From Aureimonas populi (lineage in GTDB: Bacteria; Pseudomonadota; Alphaproteobacteria; Rhizobiales; Rhizobiaceae): DNA of 64,000 bases. Below are positions 44,125-53,190 of the stretch, piece after piece. The stretch is from the NCBI RefSeq assembly GCF_017815515.1, contig NZ_CP072611.1, positions 2,666,001 to 2,730,000 on the forward strand, written 5' to 3'. Under the pieces are notes generated by a model. It searched no databases, was not told the DNA's origin, and saw only the letters and a program-made list of their open reading frames with translations. The first letter of the stretch is position 1; every line of letters begins with the position of its first letter. The translations under genes and the position numbers were made by a program.

Positions 44125-45495
44125 ATGCCGATCAATGTCACGATGCCCGCGCTTTCGCCGACCATGGAGGAGGGAAACCTCGCCAAATGGCTGGTGAAGG
44201 AAGGCGACAAGGTTTCCTCGGGCGACATCATCGCCGAGATCGAGACCGACAAGGCCACGATGGAAGTCGAGGCGGTCGATGAAGGAACCGTCGCGAAGAT
44301 CCTCGTGCCGGCGGGAACGGAGGGCGTGAAGGTCAACGCGGTGATCGCGGTCCTTGCCGGGGAGGGTGAGGACTTGTCTGCCGCCGCCTCCGGTGGCTCC
44401 GAGCCGTCGCAGCCGAAGGTGGACGATGCTGCGGCAGCCGGGAAGGCGCCCGGAAAGCCGGAAAGCCGCGCGCCGGAAACGGCTGCGAAGGCCGAGGGCG
44501 GAGGGGGCAAGGCCGAAGCCGGGGAGTCCGCCAAGGGGGAGCGCGTCTTCGCCTCGCCGCTGGCGCGCCGGATCGCCAAGGATCAGGGCGTCGACCTGTC
44601 GGCCGTGAAGGGCAGCGGCCCGAACGGCCGAATCGTGAAGGCGGACGTGGAAGCGGCTGCAAAGGGCGGCGCTGTGCAGAAGCCTGATGCCGCTCCTGCG
44701 CCGAAGGCCGATGCTCCGGCTCCCGCCGTCGCGCCGGCCAAGGGCCCGAGCGACGACCAGATCCGCAAGCTGTTCCCGGAAGGGTCCTACGAGGAGATTC
44801 TGCACGACGGCATGCGCAAGACCATCGCCAAGCGCCTGGTCGAATCCAAGCAGACCGTCCCGCACTTCTACCTGTCGCTGGACTGCGAGCTCGACGCGCT
44901 GCTTGCCTTGCGCAAGCAGTTGAACGATGCCGCGCCGACGGTGAAGGTGGAGGCGGGCGAGAAGCCGGCCTACAAGCTTTCAGTCAACGACCTCGTCATC
45001 AAGGCCATGGCCATGGCGCTGAAGGCCGTGCCGGACGCGAACGCATCCTGGACGGAAACGGCGATCCTGCGACACAAGCACGCCGATGTCGGGGTCGCGG
45101 TATCCATCGAAGGCGGCCTCATCACGCCGATCGTGCGGCGGGCGGATGAGAAGACGCTCTCGACCATCTCCAACGAGATGAAGGATCTGGCTCGGCGCGC
45201 GCGGGCACGCAAGCTGAAGCCGGAAGAGTACCAGGGCGGCACCACGGCGGTCTCCAACCTCGGCATGTTCGGCATCAAGAACTTCGCGGCCGTCATCAAC
45301 CCGCCTCACGCGACCATCCTGGCCGTGGGGGCAGGCGAGCAGCGGGCGGTCGTGAAGGGGGGGGAAGTCAAGGTGGCGACGGTCATGTCGGTGACGCTCT
45401 CCACCGACCACCGCGCCGTGGACGGTGCGCTGGGCGCCGAGCTCCTGTCGGCTTTCAAGCAGCTCATCGAGAACCCGATGGGAATGCTTGTCTGA
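44125..45495 (+). CDS. pdhC: Dihydrolipoamide acetyltransferase (E2) of pyruvate dehydrogenase
   Basis: E2 is the core of the complex and transfers the acetyl group to CoA. The 456-residue protein has one lipoyl domain (1-78, Lys43 in the same [15 protein letters not shown] motif as PdhB), a linker, the peripheral subunit-binding domain (about 135-175; [35 protein letters not shown]), and the catalytic domain with [14 protein letters not shown] near the end. It follows the SRPBCC gene by 15 bases. Confidence 0.98.
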   Translation: MPINVTMPALSPTMEEGNLAKWLVKEGDKVSSGDIIAEIETDKATMEVEAVDEGTVAKILVPAGTEGVKVNAVIAVLAGEGEDLSAAASGGSEPSQPKVDDAAAAGKAPGKPESRAPETAAKAEGGGGKAEAGESAKGERVFASPLARRIAKDQGVDLSAVKGSGPNGRIVKADVEAAAKGGAVQKPDAAPAPKADAPAPAVAPAKGPSDDQIRKLFPEGSYEEILHDGMRKTIAKRLVESKQTVPHFYLSLDCELDALLALRKQLNDAAPTVKVEAGEKPAYKLSVNDLVIKAMAMALKAVPDANASWTETAILRHKHADVGVAVSIEGGLITPIVRRADEKTLSTISNEMKDLARRARARKLKPEEYQGGTTAVSNLGMFGIKNFAAVINPPHATILAVGAGEQRAVVKGGEVKVATVMSVTLSTDHRAVDGALGAELLSAFKQLIENPMGMLV

Positions 45496-45536
45496 TTCAG
45501 CGAGCCGGAACCCAAGCAGCTTGAAAGGCGCCTCTC

Positions 45537-46988
45537 ATGGCTGACACCTACGACATCCTCGTCATCGGCGGCGGGCCCGGCGGCTATGTGGCAGCCATTC
45601 GCGCTGCCCAGCTCGGCTTCAAGACGGCGGTGGTGGAGCGCGAGCACCTCGGCGGCATCTGCCTGAACTGGGGCTGCATCCCCACCAAGGCCCTGCTGCG
45701 TTCGGCGGAAATCTTCCATTATGCCGAGCATGGCGAGAGCTACGGGCTGACGATCGAAAAGCCGGGCTTCGACATCGGCGCCGTGGTCAAGCGCTCGCGC
45801 GGTGTCTCCGCGCAACTGAACGGCGGCGTCGGCTTCCTGCTCAAGAAGAACAAGGTCGATGTGATCTGGGGCGAGGCCAAAATCGCCAAGGCCGGCAAAG
45901 ACGGCCCGGTCGAGGTCGAGGTGGGCGCCTCGAAGAAGCCTGTCGTCGAGCCGCAGAACCCGGTTCCGAAAGGCGTTCTGGGGCACGGCACCTACAAGGC
46001 CCGTCATGTCATCGTCGCCACCGGCGCGCGTCCGCGCGTCCTGCCCGGCATCGAGCCGGACGGTGAGCGCATCTGGACCTATTTCGAGGCGATGAAGCCC
46101 AAGGCCATGCCTCGCTCGCTGATCGTGATGGGATCGGGCGCCATCGGCATCGAATTCGCGTCCTTCTACCGCACGATGGGCGCGGAGGTGACGGTGGTGG
46201 AGCTTCTGCCGCAGGTCCTGCCCGTCGAGGACGCGGAAATCGCCGCGGTGGCGCGAAAGCAGTTCGAGAAGCAGGGCATGAAGATCCTGACGGACGCCAA
46301 GGTGGCGAAGGTGGTCAAGCTCGGCGACGGCGTGGAAGTGACCGTCGAAATCGGCGGAAAGTCCGAAGTGCTGAAGGCCGAGCGGCTGATCTCGGCGGTC
46401 GGCGTACAGGGCAACACCGAGGGGCTGAACCTCGAGGGCGTGGGCGTGAAGGTGGAGCGCGGTATCATCGCGGTGGACGGCGCCGGCCGAACCAATGTGG
46501 AGGGCATCTACGCCATCGGCGATGTCGCGGGCGCGCCGATGCTTGCCCACAAGGCCGAGCACGAGGGCACGATCTGCGTCGAGGCGATCAAGGGTCTTGA
46601 GACGCACCCGATGAAGAAGACGCAGATTCCCGGCTGTACCTATTGCCAGCCGCAGGTGGCCAGCGTCGGCCTGACGGAAGCGAAGGCCAAGGAAAGCGGG
46701 CGCGAGATCAAGGTGGGCCGGTTCAAGTTCCAGGCCAACGGCAAGGCCATCGCGCTGGGCGAGCCGGAAGGGCTTGTGAAAACGATCTTCGATGCCAGGA
46801 CGGGCGAACTGCTTGGCGCCCACATGGTGGGAGCGGAAGTCACCGAGTTGATCCAGGGCTTCGTCATCGCCATGGGGCTGGAGACGACGGAGGAGGAACT
46901 GATCCACTCGGTCTTCCCGCATCCCACGCTTTCGGAAATGATGCATGAGAGCGTGCTGGATGCGTATGGACGCGCAATTCACATGTAA
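45537..46988 (+). CDS. lpd: Dihydrolipoyl dehydrogenase (E3)
   Basis: E3 reoxidises the lipoyl groups with NAD+. The 483-residue flavoprotein has GGGPGGYVAAIRAAQLG for FAD, the redox disulfide in GGICLNWGCIPTKALL, the NAD site MGSGAIGIEFASFY, the FAD motif YAIGDVAGAPMLAHKAEHEG and the C-terminal VFPHPTLSEMMHE with the catalytic His. The pdh operon places it with pyruvate dehydrogenase. A small GC hairpin (47000-47015) follows the stop. Confidence 0.98.
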   Translation: MADTYDILVIGGGPGGYVAAIRAAQLGFKTAVVEREHLGGICLNWGCIPTKALLRSAEIFHYAEHGESYGLTIEKPGFDIGAVVKRSRGVSAQLNGGVGFLLKKNKVDVIWGEAKIAKAGKDGPVEVEVGASKKPVVEPQNPVPKGVLGHGTYKARHVIVATGARPRVLPGIEPDGERIWTYFEAMKPKAMPRSLIVMGSGAIGIEFASFYRTMGAEVTVVELLPQVLPVEDAEIAAVARKQFEKQGMKILTDAKVAKVVKLGDGVEVTVEIGGKSEVLKAERLISAVGVQGNTEGLNLEGVGVKVERGIIAVDGAGRTNVEGIYAIGDVAGAPMLAHKAEHEGTICVEAIKGLETHPMKKTQIPGCTYCQPQVASVGLTEAKAKESGREIKVGRFKFQANGKAIALGEPEGLVKTIFDARTGELLGAHMVGAEVTELIQGFVIAMGLETTEEELIHSVFPHPTLSEMMHESVLDAYGRAIHM

Positions 46989-47083
46989 AGTCGCCGCCAG
47001 GCCGCTCACGCGGCCGGGCCCTACTTGCCCTTCTTCGCAATGCGCTATCTTGTTTGACGAGCAGTTCTCAAACGGAGGCGTAT

Positions 47084-47344
47084 ATGGGTTGGCTGGCAGC
47101 AATCATCGTGGGAGGCATCGCCGGATGGCTGGCGGAGCAGTTCATGAAGAGCGACATGGGGCTTTTCATGAATATCATTCTCGGCATCGTCGGGGCGGTC
47201 TTCCTCAACTTCCTACTGGCAATCCTCGGGTTGACGGACTGGCAGGCGGGGGCAAGCTTCTCGTTGTCGTATCTGATCGTCGGCTTCATAGGCGCCTGCA
47301 TTCTCATCGCTATCTTCCGCGCTTTCCGCGGCCGGAGGGTCTGA
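47084..47344 (+). CDS. GlsB/YeaQ/YmgE family small membrane protein
   Basis: The 86-residue protein has three hydrophobic helices with glycine zippers (WLAAIIVGGIAGWLAEQF, MNIILGIVGAVFLNFLLAILG, YLIVGFIGACILIAIF) and the MGLFMNIILGIVGA segment of the transglycosylase-associated/GlsB family (PF04226). These proteins are often linked to stress but have no settled function. ACGGAGGCG is a strong ribosome site for ATG 47084; the longer upstream frame was rejected. It is inserted between lpd and lipA. Confidence 0.85.
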   Translation: MGWLAAIIVGGIAGWLAEQFMKSDMGLFMNIILGIVGAVFLNFLLAILGLTDWQAGASFSLSYLIVGFIGACILIAIFRAFRGRRV

Positions 47345-47386
47345 CGGCGATTGCATCGCCCTTGGACCAAGCTTAGTTGAGGTCCG

Positions 47387-48358
47387 ATGGTCACGTTGCT
47401 CGATAACCGTGGCGCGGCCGGGGCAAAGCCCCGGCCGCGCCACCCCGAAAAGGCTCATCGTCCTGATACGGAGAGCCTCCCCAAGCCCGACTGGATCCGG
47501 GTGAAGGCGCCGGTTTCGCCCGGCTATTTCGAAACGCGCGAAATCGTCAAATCCAACAAGCTCGTCACGGTGTGCGAGGAGGCCGGCTGCCCCAATATCG
47601 GGGGGTGCTGGGAAAAGAAGCACGCGACCTTCATGATCATGGGGGGCATCTGCACGCGCGCCTGCGCGTTCTGCAATGTCGCCACCGGAATGCCCAATGC
47701 GCTGGACGAGGGGGAGCCGGCCAGCGTTGGCCGTGCCGTCGCCTCCATGGGGCTGAACCATGTCGTGATCACCTCGGTGGACCGGGACGACCTTGCCGAT
47801 GGGGGGGCCGAGCATTTCGCCCGCACCATCCGCGCCATTCGCGCATCCGCGCCCGGCACGACCATCGAAATTCTGACGCCCGACTTCCTGCGCAAGCCGG
47901 GCGCGCTCGAAGTGGTGGTGGCGGCCAAGCCGGATGTGTTCAACCACAATCTGGAGACCGTGCCGTCGAACTACCTGACGGTGCGGCCCGGCGCGCGCTA
48001 TTTCCATTCGATCCGCCTGCTCCAGCGCGTCAAGGAACTCGACCCGACGATCTTCACCAAGTCGGGCATCATGGTGGGCCTCGGCGAGGAGCGGAACGAG
48101 GTGCTGCAGCTCATGGACGATCTGCGCACGGCCGATGTCGATTTCATCACCATCGGCCAGTATCTCCAGCCGACGAAGAAGCACCACCCGGTGAAGCGCT
48201 ATGTGACGCCGGAGGAGTTCAAGTCCTACGAAACGGTCGCCTATACCAAGGGCTTCCTCGTCGTCGCCTCGAGCCCGCTCACCCGCTCCTCGCACCATGC
48301 GGGAGACGATTTCGAGAAGTTGAAGGCGGCGCGCCTGTCCCGGCAGAGGGCGGCGTAA
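47387..48358 (+). CDS. lipA: Lipoyl synthase
   Basis: LipA inserts two sulfurs into octanoyl groups on the E2 (and here E1 beta) lipoyl domains. The 323-residue radical-SAM enzyme has the auxiliary cluster motif [13 protein letters not shown] and the SAM-cluster motif CTRACAFC, followed by [17 protein letters not shown] and the C-terminal RSSHHAG serine motif. Position after the pdh genes fits its substrate. Confidence 0.98.
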   Translation: MVTLLDNRGAAGAKPRPRHPEKAHRPDTESLPKPDWIRVKAPVSPGYFETREIVKSNKLVTVCEEAGCPNIGGCWEKKHATFMIMGGICTRACAFCNVATGMPNALDEGEPASVGRAVASMGLNHVVITSVDRDDLADGGAEHFARTIRAIRASAPGTTIEILTPDFLRKPGALEVVVAAKPDVFNHNLETVPSNYLTVRPGARYFHSIRLLQRVKELDPTIFTKSGIMVGLGEERNEVLQLMDDLRTADVDFITIGQYLQPTKKHHPVKRYVTPEEFKSYETVAYTKGFLVVASSPLTRSSHHAGDDFEKLKAARLSRQRAA

Positions 48359-48365
48359 TCGCCCC

Positions 48366-48830
48366 ATGCCGACCTTCCAGAACACCCGCATCGTTCCGCA
48401 TGCGCCGCAGGAGATGTTCGATCTCGTCGCCGATGTCGAGCGGTATCCGGATTTCCTGCCACTCTGCAAGGCGCTGGAGGTCCGGTCCCGGCGCGAGCGG
48501 GGCGAGAAGACGCTGCTCGTCGCCGACATGACGGTCGCCTACAAGATGGTGCGGGAGACCTTCACCTCGCAGGTGCTCCTGAAGCCGGCGGAGAAGGAAA
48601 TCGAGACCAAGTACATCGACGGTCCCTTTCGCTATCTCGACAATCTGTGGCGTTTCGAGCCGGCCCCCGAGGGCTGCGCGGTGAATTTCTACATCGATTA
48701 CGAGTTCCGCAGCCGTACGCTCGGCCTTCTCATGGGCTCCATGTTCGACTACGCGTTCCGCCGCTTCGCGGCCGCGTTCGAGGAGCGCGCCCGGATCATC
48801 TACGGTGAAGGCGCACCCTCGGCTCCTTAG
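48366..48830 (+). CDS. RatA/Coq10 family START-like protein
   Basis: The 154-residue protein starts MPTFQNTRIVPHAPQEMFDLVADVERYPDFLPLCKALEV, the polyketide cyclase/Coq10 (SRPBCC) family pattern, and ends with a long helix GSMFDYAFRRFAAAFEERARIIYG. Members include the ubiquinone-binding Coq10 and the E. coli RatA protein; in alphaproteobacteria a ubiquinone-related role is usually assumed. It is 7 bases after lipA and its stop overlaps the convergent pncC stop by 4 bases. Confidence 0.88.
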   Translation: MPTFQNTRIVPHAPQEMFDLVADVERYPDFLPLCKALEVRSRRERGEKTLLVADMTVAYKMVRETFTSQVLLKPAEKEIETKYIDGPFRYLDNLWRFEPAPEGCAVNFYIDYEFRSRTLGLLMGSMFDYAFRRFAAAFEERARIIYGEGAPSAP

Positions 48831-49324
48831 CGCTCGAGAAGCTGTTCCAGGATGCCGAGGGCGGTCTCCACACTGGCGTTCCGGATGCCAGCGCGGCCGA
48901 GATCGCCGAAGCGCTTCTCCACATGGTGGACGTGGCCGTCCACGGCGCCCGCGAAATGAACGAGACCGACCGGCTTGCGCTCCGTTCCCCCGCCGGGGCC
49001 CGCGACGCCGGTGACGGAGACGGAAAGCTGCGCGCGGGACGCAGCCAGAGCGCCCTTCGCCATCGCCTGCGCGACCAGTTTCGAAACGGCGCCTTCCGTT
49101 TCGATCAATGCGGGATCGATGTCGAGAAGCTCTGCCTTGGCCGCGTTGGAATAGGTCACGAAGCCCCGGTCGACGACTTTCGATGATCCGGGAATTTCGG
49201 TGAGCAGGGCGGCGACGAGGCCGCCGGTGCAGGATTCCGCCGTGGCGATCCGGGTGCCGCGTGCGCCTGCGCGTTCGATCAGCAGGGCGGCGCGCTTCAA
49301 CAGCGCGTCATCGAACCCGCTCAT
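48827..49324 (-). CDS. pncC: CinA C-terminal domain protein (nicotinamide-nucleotide amidase)
   Basis: PncC deamidates nicotinamide mononucleotide in NAD recycling. The 165-residue single-domain protein has [44 protein letters not shown] (active-site Ser in SCTGG) and [23 protein letters not shown], the CinA C-domain signature; the N-terminal MoCF-like CinA domain is absent. Start ATG 49324 overlaps the ispDF stop by 4 bases. It is convergent with the RatA/Coq10 gene. Confidence 0.93.
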   Translation of the reverse strand: MSGFDDALLKRAALLIERAGARGTRIATAESCTGGLVAALLTEIPGSSKVVDRGFVTYSNAAKAELLDIDPALIETEGAVSKLVAQAMAKGALAASRAQLSVSVTGVAGPGGGTERKPVGLVHFAGAVDGHVHHVEKRFGDLGRAGIRNASVETALGILEQLLER

Positions 49325-50514
49325 GCATCCATCCCGTAAAGGACCGTCGCCGTCGCGATCGCCGCGATTCCCTCGCGCCGTCCCACGAAGCCGATCGTCT
49401 CGTTGGTCGTGGCCTTGACCGAGACGCGATCGAGCGAGATGCCCAGCATCCGTGCGATGGCCTCTCGCATCGCCAGGCGGTGCCCAGCGATCTTCGGGGC
49501 TTCGCAGATGAGAGTGATATCGGCATTGGCGATGCGTCCGCCATGCTCGCCGACGAGGCGCGCGGCATGGTGCACGAATCGGTCGGAGGAGGCGCCGCGC
49601 CATTGCGGGTCCGAGGGCGGAAAATGATCGCCTATATCTCCGGCTCCACAGGTGGCGAGCAGGGCGTCGGTGAGGGCGTGAAGCCCCACATCGGCATCCG
49701 AGTGGCCATCCAGCCTCTGGTCGTGTTCGATACGCACGCCGCAGAGCGTGACATGGTCTCCCGGAACGAGGCGATGCACGTCGTAGCCGTTTCCGGTGCG
49801 TGGATCGAGCATTGCGGAGGCCTTTCTCAAGCGTAGATTGGCGGCCGCGATATCGGCCGCCAGCGTGAGCTTCACATTGTCCGGGGAGCCTTCCACAAGG
49901 CGCACGGTGAGGCCAGCCCATTCGGCGAGCGCTGCGTCGTCTGTGAAATCGAAGCGCCCGGCCGAGAAGGCCGCTTCATGAGCTGCGAGGATCGGGCCGA
50001 AGGGAAAGCCCTGCGGGGTCTGTGCGGCATAAAGGCCGGCTCGGGAAACCGTTTCGCCCACCGTTCCGTCGGCCGCCGCGCGCTTGAGCGTGTCCGCCAC
50101 GGGAATGGCGGGCAAGGAAGCGGTGTCCTGCCCAACGGAGGTCGCGACCCTGCGGATGAGACTGGGACCAGCGAAGGGGCGGACCGCATCGTGTATGAGC
50201 ACGACGGAAGGAGGATTCTCGCGCAGGGCCCGCAATCCGGCGAGCACCGAGCCCTGTCGAGTGGACTCCCCAAGGGCGAGCCGCACCTGTCCCTCGAACT
50301 CGCCGCAGGCGGCCTGGAACAGCGCTTTGTCCTCGGGATGGATGACCACGACGACCGTCGCGATCTCCGGCATGGAGAGAACGGCGCGCAAGGAGTGCCA
50401 GATGACCGCCTTTCCGGCGAGCAGGCGATATTGCTTCGGCCCGCTGGCCGGATCGCCAGCACGCTCTCCTCGGCCGCCTGCGACTAGAATGAGCGCGGTG
50501 TCGGTTGTCGTCAT
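49321..50514 (-). CDS. ispDF: Bifunctional IspD/IspF (MEP pathway)
   Basis: The 397-residue fusion carries 2-C-methyl-D-erythritol 4-phosphate cytidylyltransferase (about 1-230; [36 protein letters not shown]) and 2-C-methyl-D-erythritol 2,4-cyclodiphosphate synthase (about 240-397; [13 protein letters not shown] with metal ligands, [44 protein letters not shown]). The fusion is typical of alphaproteobacteria and epsilonproteobacteria. It supplies isoprenoid precursors for UppS. Start ATG 50514, divergent from dusB. Confidence 0.97.
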   Translation of the reverse strand: MTTTDTALILVAGGRGERAGDPASGPKQYRLLAGKAVIWHSLRAVLSMPEIATVVVVIHPEDKALFQAACGEFEGQVRLALGESTRQGSVLAGLRALRENPPSVVLIHDAVRPFAGPSLIRRVATSVGQDTASLPAIPVADTLKRAAADGTVGETVSRAGLYAAQTPQGFPFGPILAAHEAAFSAGRFDFTDDAALAEWAGLTVRLVEGSPDNVKLTLAADIAAANLRLRKASAMLDPRTGNGYDVHRLVPGDHVTLCGVRIEHDQRLDGHSDADVGLHALTDALLATCGAGDIGDHFPPSDPQWRGASSDRFVHHAARLVGEHGGRIANADITLICEAPKIAGHRLAMREAIARMLGISLDRVSVKATTNETIGFVGRREGIAAIATATVLYGMDA

Positions 50515-50684
50515 GGCGCCTCGCGATGGTAAGTTCGCGCCATCGACCACGAGTCCGCCCTGAAGGGCAAGCGTGCGCTCTGTTCTGCCAGCTATGCGTC
50601 CTTGCATCGCTGTTATGCATTCCGTACTGCCTTTAAATGCGGATGATGATTGTCTTTTGAGCATGCCGCGATAAGGTCCAGCCG

Positions 50685-51749
50685 ATGATGAAGATCGTAT
50701 CAGTTGAGGCCAAGGCGGTTCCGCCGAGCCAGTTGGCTGTCGGACCCATACGCCTGTCATCCAGCGTCTTCCTGGCTCCTTTGTCCGGCATCTCCGACGT
50801 TCCGTTTCGTCGCCTGGCACGCCGATTCGGGGCGGGCCTCGTCTTTTCCGAGATGGTTGCGAGCGGGGAGCTTCTGAAAGGCAGCTCCGATAGCCTGCAG
50901 CGCGCCATGAGCGACGGGGCCGGGCTTCATGCCGTGCAACTCGCCGGGCGTGATGCGCGCACGATGGGGGAGGCCGCGGCGCGGCTGGCGGGCGAAGGCG
51001 CCGACCTTATCGACATCAATTTCGGATGCCCCGCGAAGAAGGTCGTGGGCGGTATGTCGGGCTCGGCCCTGATGCGCGAACCGGAACTGGCGCTTCGGAT
51101 CGTGGAGGCGGCTGTCGCCGGCGCGCGAGCCGTCCCGGTGACGGTGAAGATGCGGCTCGGCTGGGATCGCGACTCGTTGAACGCCTCGGAGATCGCGCGG
51201 GGCGCCGAACGGGTCGGCGCTCGGATGGTCACGGTTCACGGACGCACGCGCGACCAGTTCTACGGGGGGCAGGCGGACTGGGCGGCGATCTCCGGGATCA
51301 GCCGGGCCGTTTCGATTCCCGTCGTCGCCAATGGCGATCTCGTTCGGGCCGATCAGGAGGCGCCGATGCGCGCCGCCAGCGGCTGCGACGCGGTGATGAT
51401 CGGGCGCGGCGCCTGCGGGCGCCCTTGGTTCCCCGGCCTCGTGGCGGGCGCCGTCTCGAGAAGCGATCTGGAGCAGGTGCAACTCGCGGACATCGTGGTC
51501 GAGCACTACGAATCCATGCTGTCTCACTACGGGGCGCAGGCTGGCTTTCGCCATGCCCGCAAGCACCTGGGCTGGTATCTCGACAGGCTCGCAGCGGCCT
51601 TCGGCCCCGAATGCGCGTCGGCGCGTGCCGAGCTCCTGCGCGAGAGCGATCCCGCTCGCGTGGTGGCAGCCCTTCGCGTGATCTTCGGCGGCGTGACGCC
51701 GGCCGATGTCGAATTCAACCCACGCGCCCAATGGCGAGAGGCAGCCTAA
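50685..51749 (+). CDS. dusB: tRNA-dihydrouridine synthase B (nifR3)
   Basis: DusB reduces uridine in the tRNA D-loop. The 354-residue FMN barrel has [31 protein letters not shown], the catalytic Cys in [31 protein letters not shown] and [18 protein letters not shown]. In rhizobia dusB (nifR3) is immediately followed by ntrBC; here an IS110 transposase gene points toward it and stops 8 bases beyond its stop. The C-terminus ends AQWREAA; whether this is native or altered by the insertion is unclear. Confidence 0.95.
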   Translation: MMKIVSVEAKAVPPSQLAVGPIRLSSSVFLAPLSGISDVPFRRLARRFGAGLVFSEMVASGELLKGSSDSLQRAMSDGAGLHAVQLAGRDARTMGEAAARLAGEGADLIDINFGCPAKKVVGGMSGSALMREPELALRIVEAAVAGARAVPVTVKMRLGWDRDSLNASEIARGAERVGARMVTVHGRTRDQFYGGQADWAAISGISRAVSIPVVANGDLVRADQEAPMRAASGCDAVMIGRGACGRPWFPGLVAGAVSRSDLEQVQLADIVVEHYESMLSHYGAQAGFRHARKHLGWYLDRLAAAFGPECASARAELLRESDPARVVAALRVIFGGVTPADVEFNPRAQWREAA

Positions 51750-51757
51750 TGGTTTCG

Positions 51758-52942
51758 TCAAGCTGCATTCTTGAAGTTTGGGCTGAACGGCGTCCTTGTT
51801 TGGAGGATGGCCCAGACGACATTTACGCGCCGCCGTGCGAGGGCGATGACGGCTTGGTTGTGGCGTTTTCCCTCGGTTCTCTTTCGGTCGTAGAAGGCGC
51901 GGCTTTCCGGGTCTGCGAGAGCGTTGAAAGCGGACTGGAAGAAGACGCGTTTGAGGGTTTTGTCGCCTCCGGTGGATCGTCGGACGGTTCTGGATTTCCC
52001 GGACTGGCGCAGGACGGGAGTGAGCCCGGCGGCGGCTGCGAGTGCATCGGCGGAACGGAATCGGGTGGCCGAGCCGACGCAGGCGATGAAGTCTGCCGTG
52101 AGCACGGCCCCCATCCCCGGCAGGCTGCGGATGAGGGCCGCATCAGGGTGGCAATCGAGAAGGAGCTCAAGATCGGCATCGATGCGGTCGCGCTGCGCAC
52201 GGGCGGCCAGCGCCTCGGTGGCGAGGTCCTTGACCAGTCTGGCGCGGGTTTGGGCGCCGGGCACGTCGATGGCCTGCGCCTTGGCCAGGGTGACGGCCTC
52301 TTCGGCCATGGCGTCAGCGCCCCGCATGCGCGGATAGGCTTTCGTGAGCTGGCGTGCGAGGCGTTCGGGCTTGGCGTCGCGCAGCTCGTGCGGAGCGGCG
52401 AACAGGCTCAGGAAGACGAGGCCGGCCTTGGTCCTCACGTCGATGCGCCGCTCCAGCGCCGGAAAGAGCGAGGAAGTAAGGTCGCGCAAACGCGCGAGAC
52501 GTCTGGTCTGATCGACGACGACCTCGCGACGTCGGCCGACGAGCAGACGGATGTCGACGTTGATCTCGGTTTCGACCTCCACCGGCCGCAGGTCCATGCG
52601 GGTTCGCGCCAGATCGGCGATGGTCGCGGCGTCACGGGGATCGGACTTGTTCTCGCCGCCGCGTGTTCCCTGCCGGGCTCGGTTGACCGCAAGGCCGGGC
52701 GTGTGAACAACCCGGAAGCCCGCTTCGGCCAGCATTGCACAGAGCAGAGTGGCGCAGCCGCCGAGCAGGTCGAGCGCGACCGTGACGCTTGCGGCATCCG
52801 GCGCGGACAGTTCGCTGATCAACGCCTCGATGCCTTCCGGGTCGTTCCTGACAGCATGGCTGAAGATGGCCTTTGCGTCCGAGCTGATAGCGCAGGCCCA
52901 ATGGATGTCCTTGGCGGCGTCGATACCGACGTAAAGGTGCAT
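51758..52942 (-). CDS. IS110-family transposase (DEDD/serine recombinase)
   Basis: The 394-residue protein has the DEDD_Tnp_IS110 N-domain and the Transposase_20 C-domain. Candidate acidic residues are Asp8 (YVGIDAAKD), Asp58 (VTVALDLLGG, where many members have Glu), Asp101 and Asp104 (KSDPRDAATIADLA). The C-domain has SLPGMGAVLTADFIACVG and AAAAGLTPVLRQSGKSRTVRRSTGGDKTLKRVFFQSA, with Ser314 as the likely nucleophile. It appears full length without frameshift, so may be active. AGGGAGGA before ATG 52942 is a strong ribosome site. These recombinases are guided by an element-encoded RNA in studied members. Confidence 0.95.
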   Translation of the reverse strand: MHLYVGIDAAKDIHWACAISSDAKAIFSHAVRNDPEGIEALISELSAPDAASVTVALDLLGGCATLLCAMLAEAGFRVVHTPGLAVNRARQGTRGGENKSDPRDAATIADLARTRMDLRPVEVETEINVDIRLLVGRRREVVVDQTRRLARLRDLTSSLFPALERRIDVRTKAGLVFLSLFAAPHELRDAKPERLARQLTKAYPRMRGADAMAEEAVTLAKAQAIDVPGAQTRARLVKDLATEALAARAQRDRIDADLELLLDCHPDAALIRSLPGMGAVLTADFIACVGSATRFRSADALAAAAGLTPVLRQSGKSRTVRRSTGGDKTLKRVFFQSAFNALADPESRAFYDRKRTEGKRHNQAVIALARRRVNVVWAILQTRTPFSPNFKNAA

Positions 52943-53100
52943 GCTTTCCTCCCTGATGCGTCCTCCTTTGAGCGGCAACCTTCCCACGCCGTCCTCGCCC
53001 TACACAGCGATCAATCGCAGAGCCTAATCAGCGGTCGGGTCAGGTGTGGAGACCGGGCGGTTCTGCCTCCCGAGCCATCGAGGGCGGCCAGCATGATAGC
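52943..53100 (-). ncRNA. Candidate bridge RNA region in the IS110 leader
   Basis: In characterised IS110 elements the non-coding stretch upstream of the transposase encodes the bridge RNA that pairs with donor and target DNA. Here that stretch contains no gene. One clear small stem (GCGAT/ATCGC, 53007-53018) is visible and there are several GC-rich partial stems. The limits and fold are not resolved by eye; the call rests on position and family knowledge. Confidence 0.35.
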
Positions 53101-53113
53101 CATACCCGGTCCC

Positions 53114-53165
53114 CTGCCTTCCGACATCTTCGGTCATAAGAACCGCGCCGAAAAGGCAGATGTCG
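53114..53165. repeat. Overlapping inverted repeats upstream of ntrB
   Basis: CTGCCTT (53114-53120) is complementary to AAGGCAG (53153-53159), and inside it TTCGG (53129-53133) to CCGAA (53148-53152). Separately, CGACATCT (53122-53129) is complementary to AGATGTCG (53158-53165). The right arms share bases 53158-53159 and the left arms share 53129, so the two folds exclude each other. The last arm ends 25 bases before the ntrB start. Confidence 0.6.
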
Positions 53166-53190
53166 AAATGCACTTCATTGGTAGGGCCGC

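Larger units (their letters stand above)
51750..53100 (-). mobile_element. IS110-family insertion sequence between dusB and ntrB (ends approximate)
   Basis: The element contains one transposase gene and a non-coding leader, the standard IS110 layout. IS110 elements have no terminal inverted repeats and usually no clear target duplication, so the ends cannot be set by eye. The dusB-side end must be close to 51750, within or next to the 8 bases between the dusB and transposase stops. The ntrB-side end lies somewhere upstream of the transposase start, estimated at 53000-53190. Total length of about 1.3-1.4 kb fits the family. No second copy is in the window. Confidence 0.75.
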
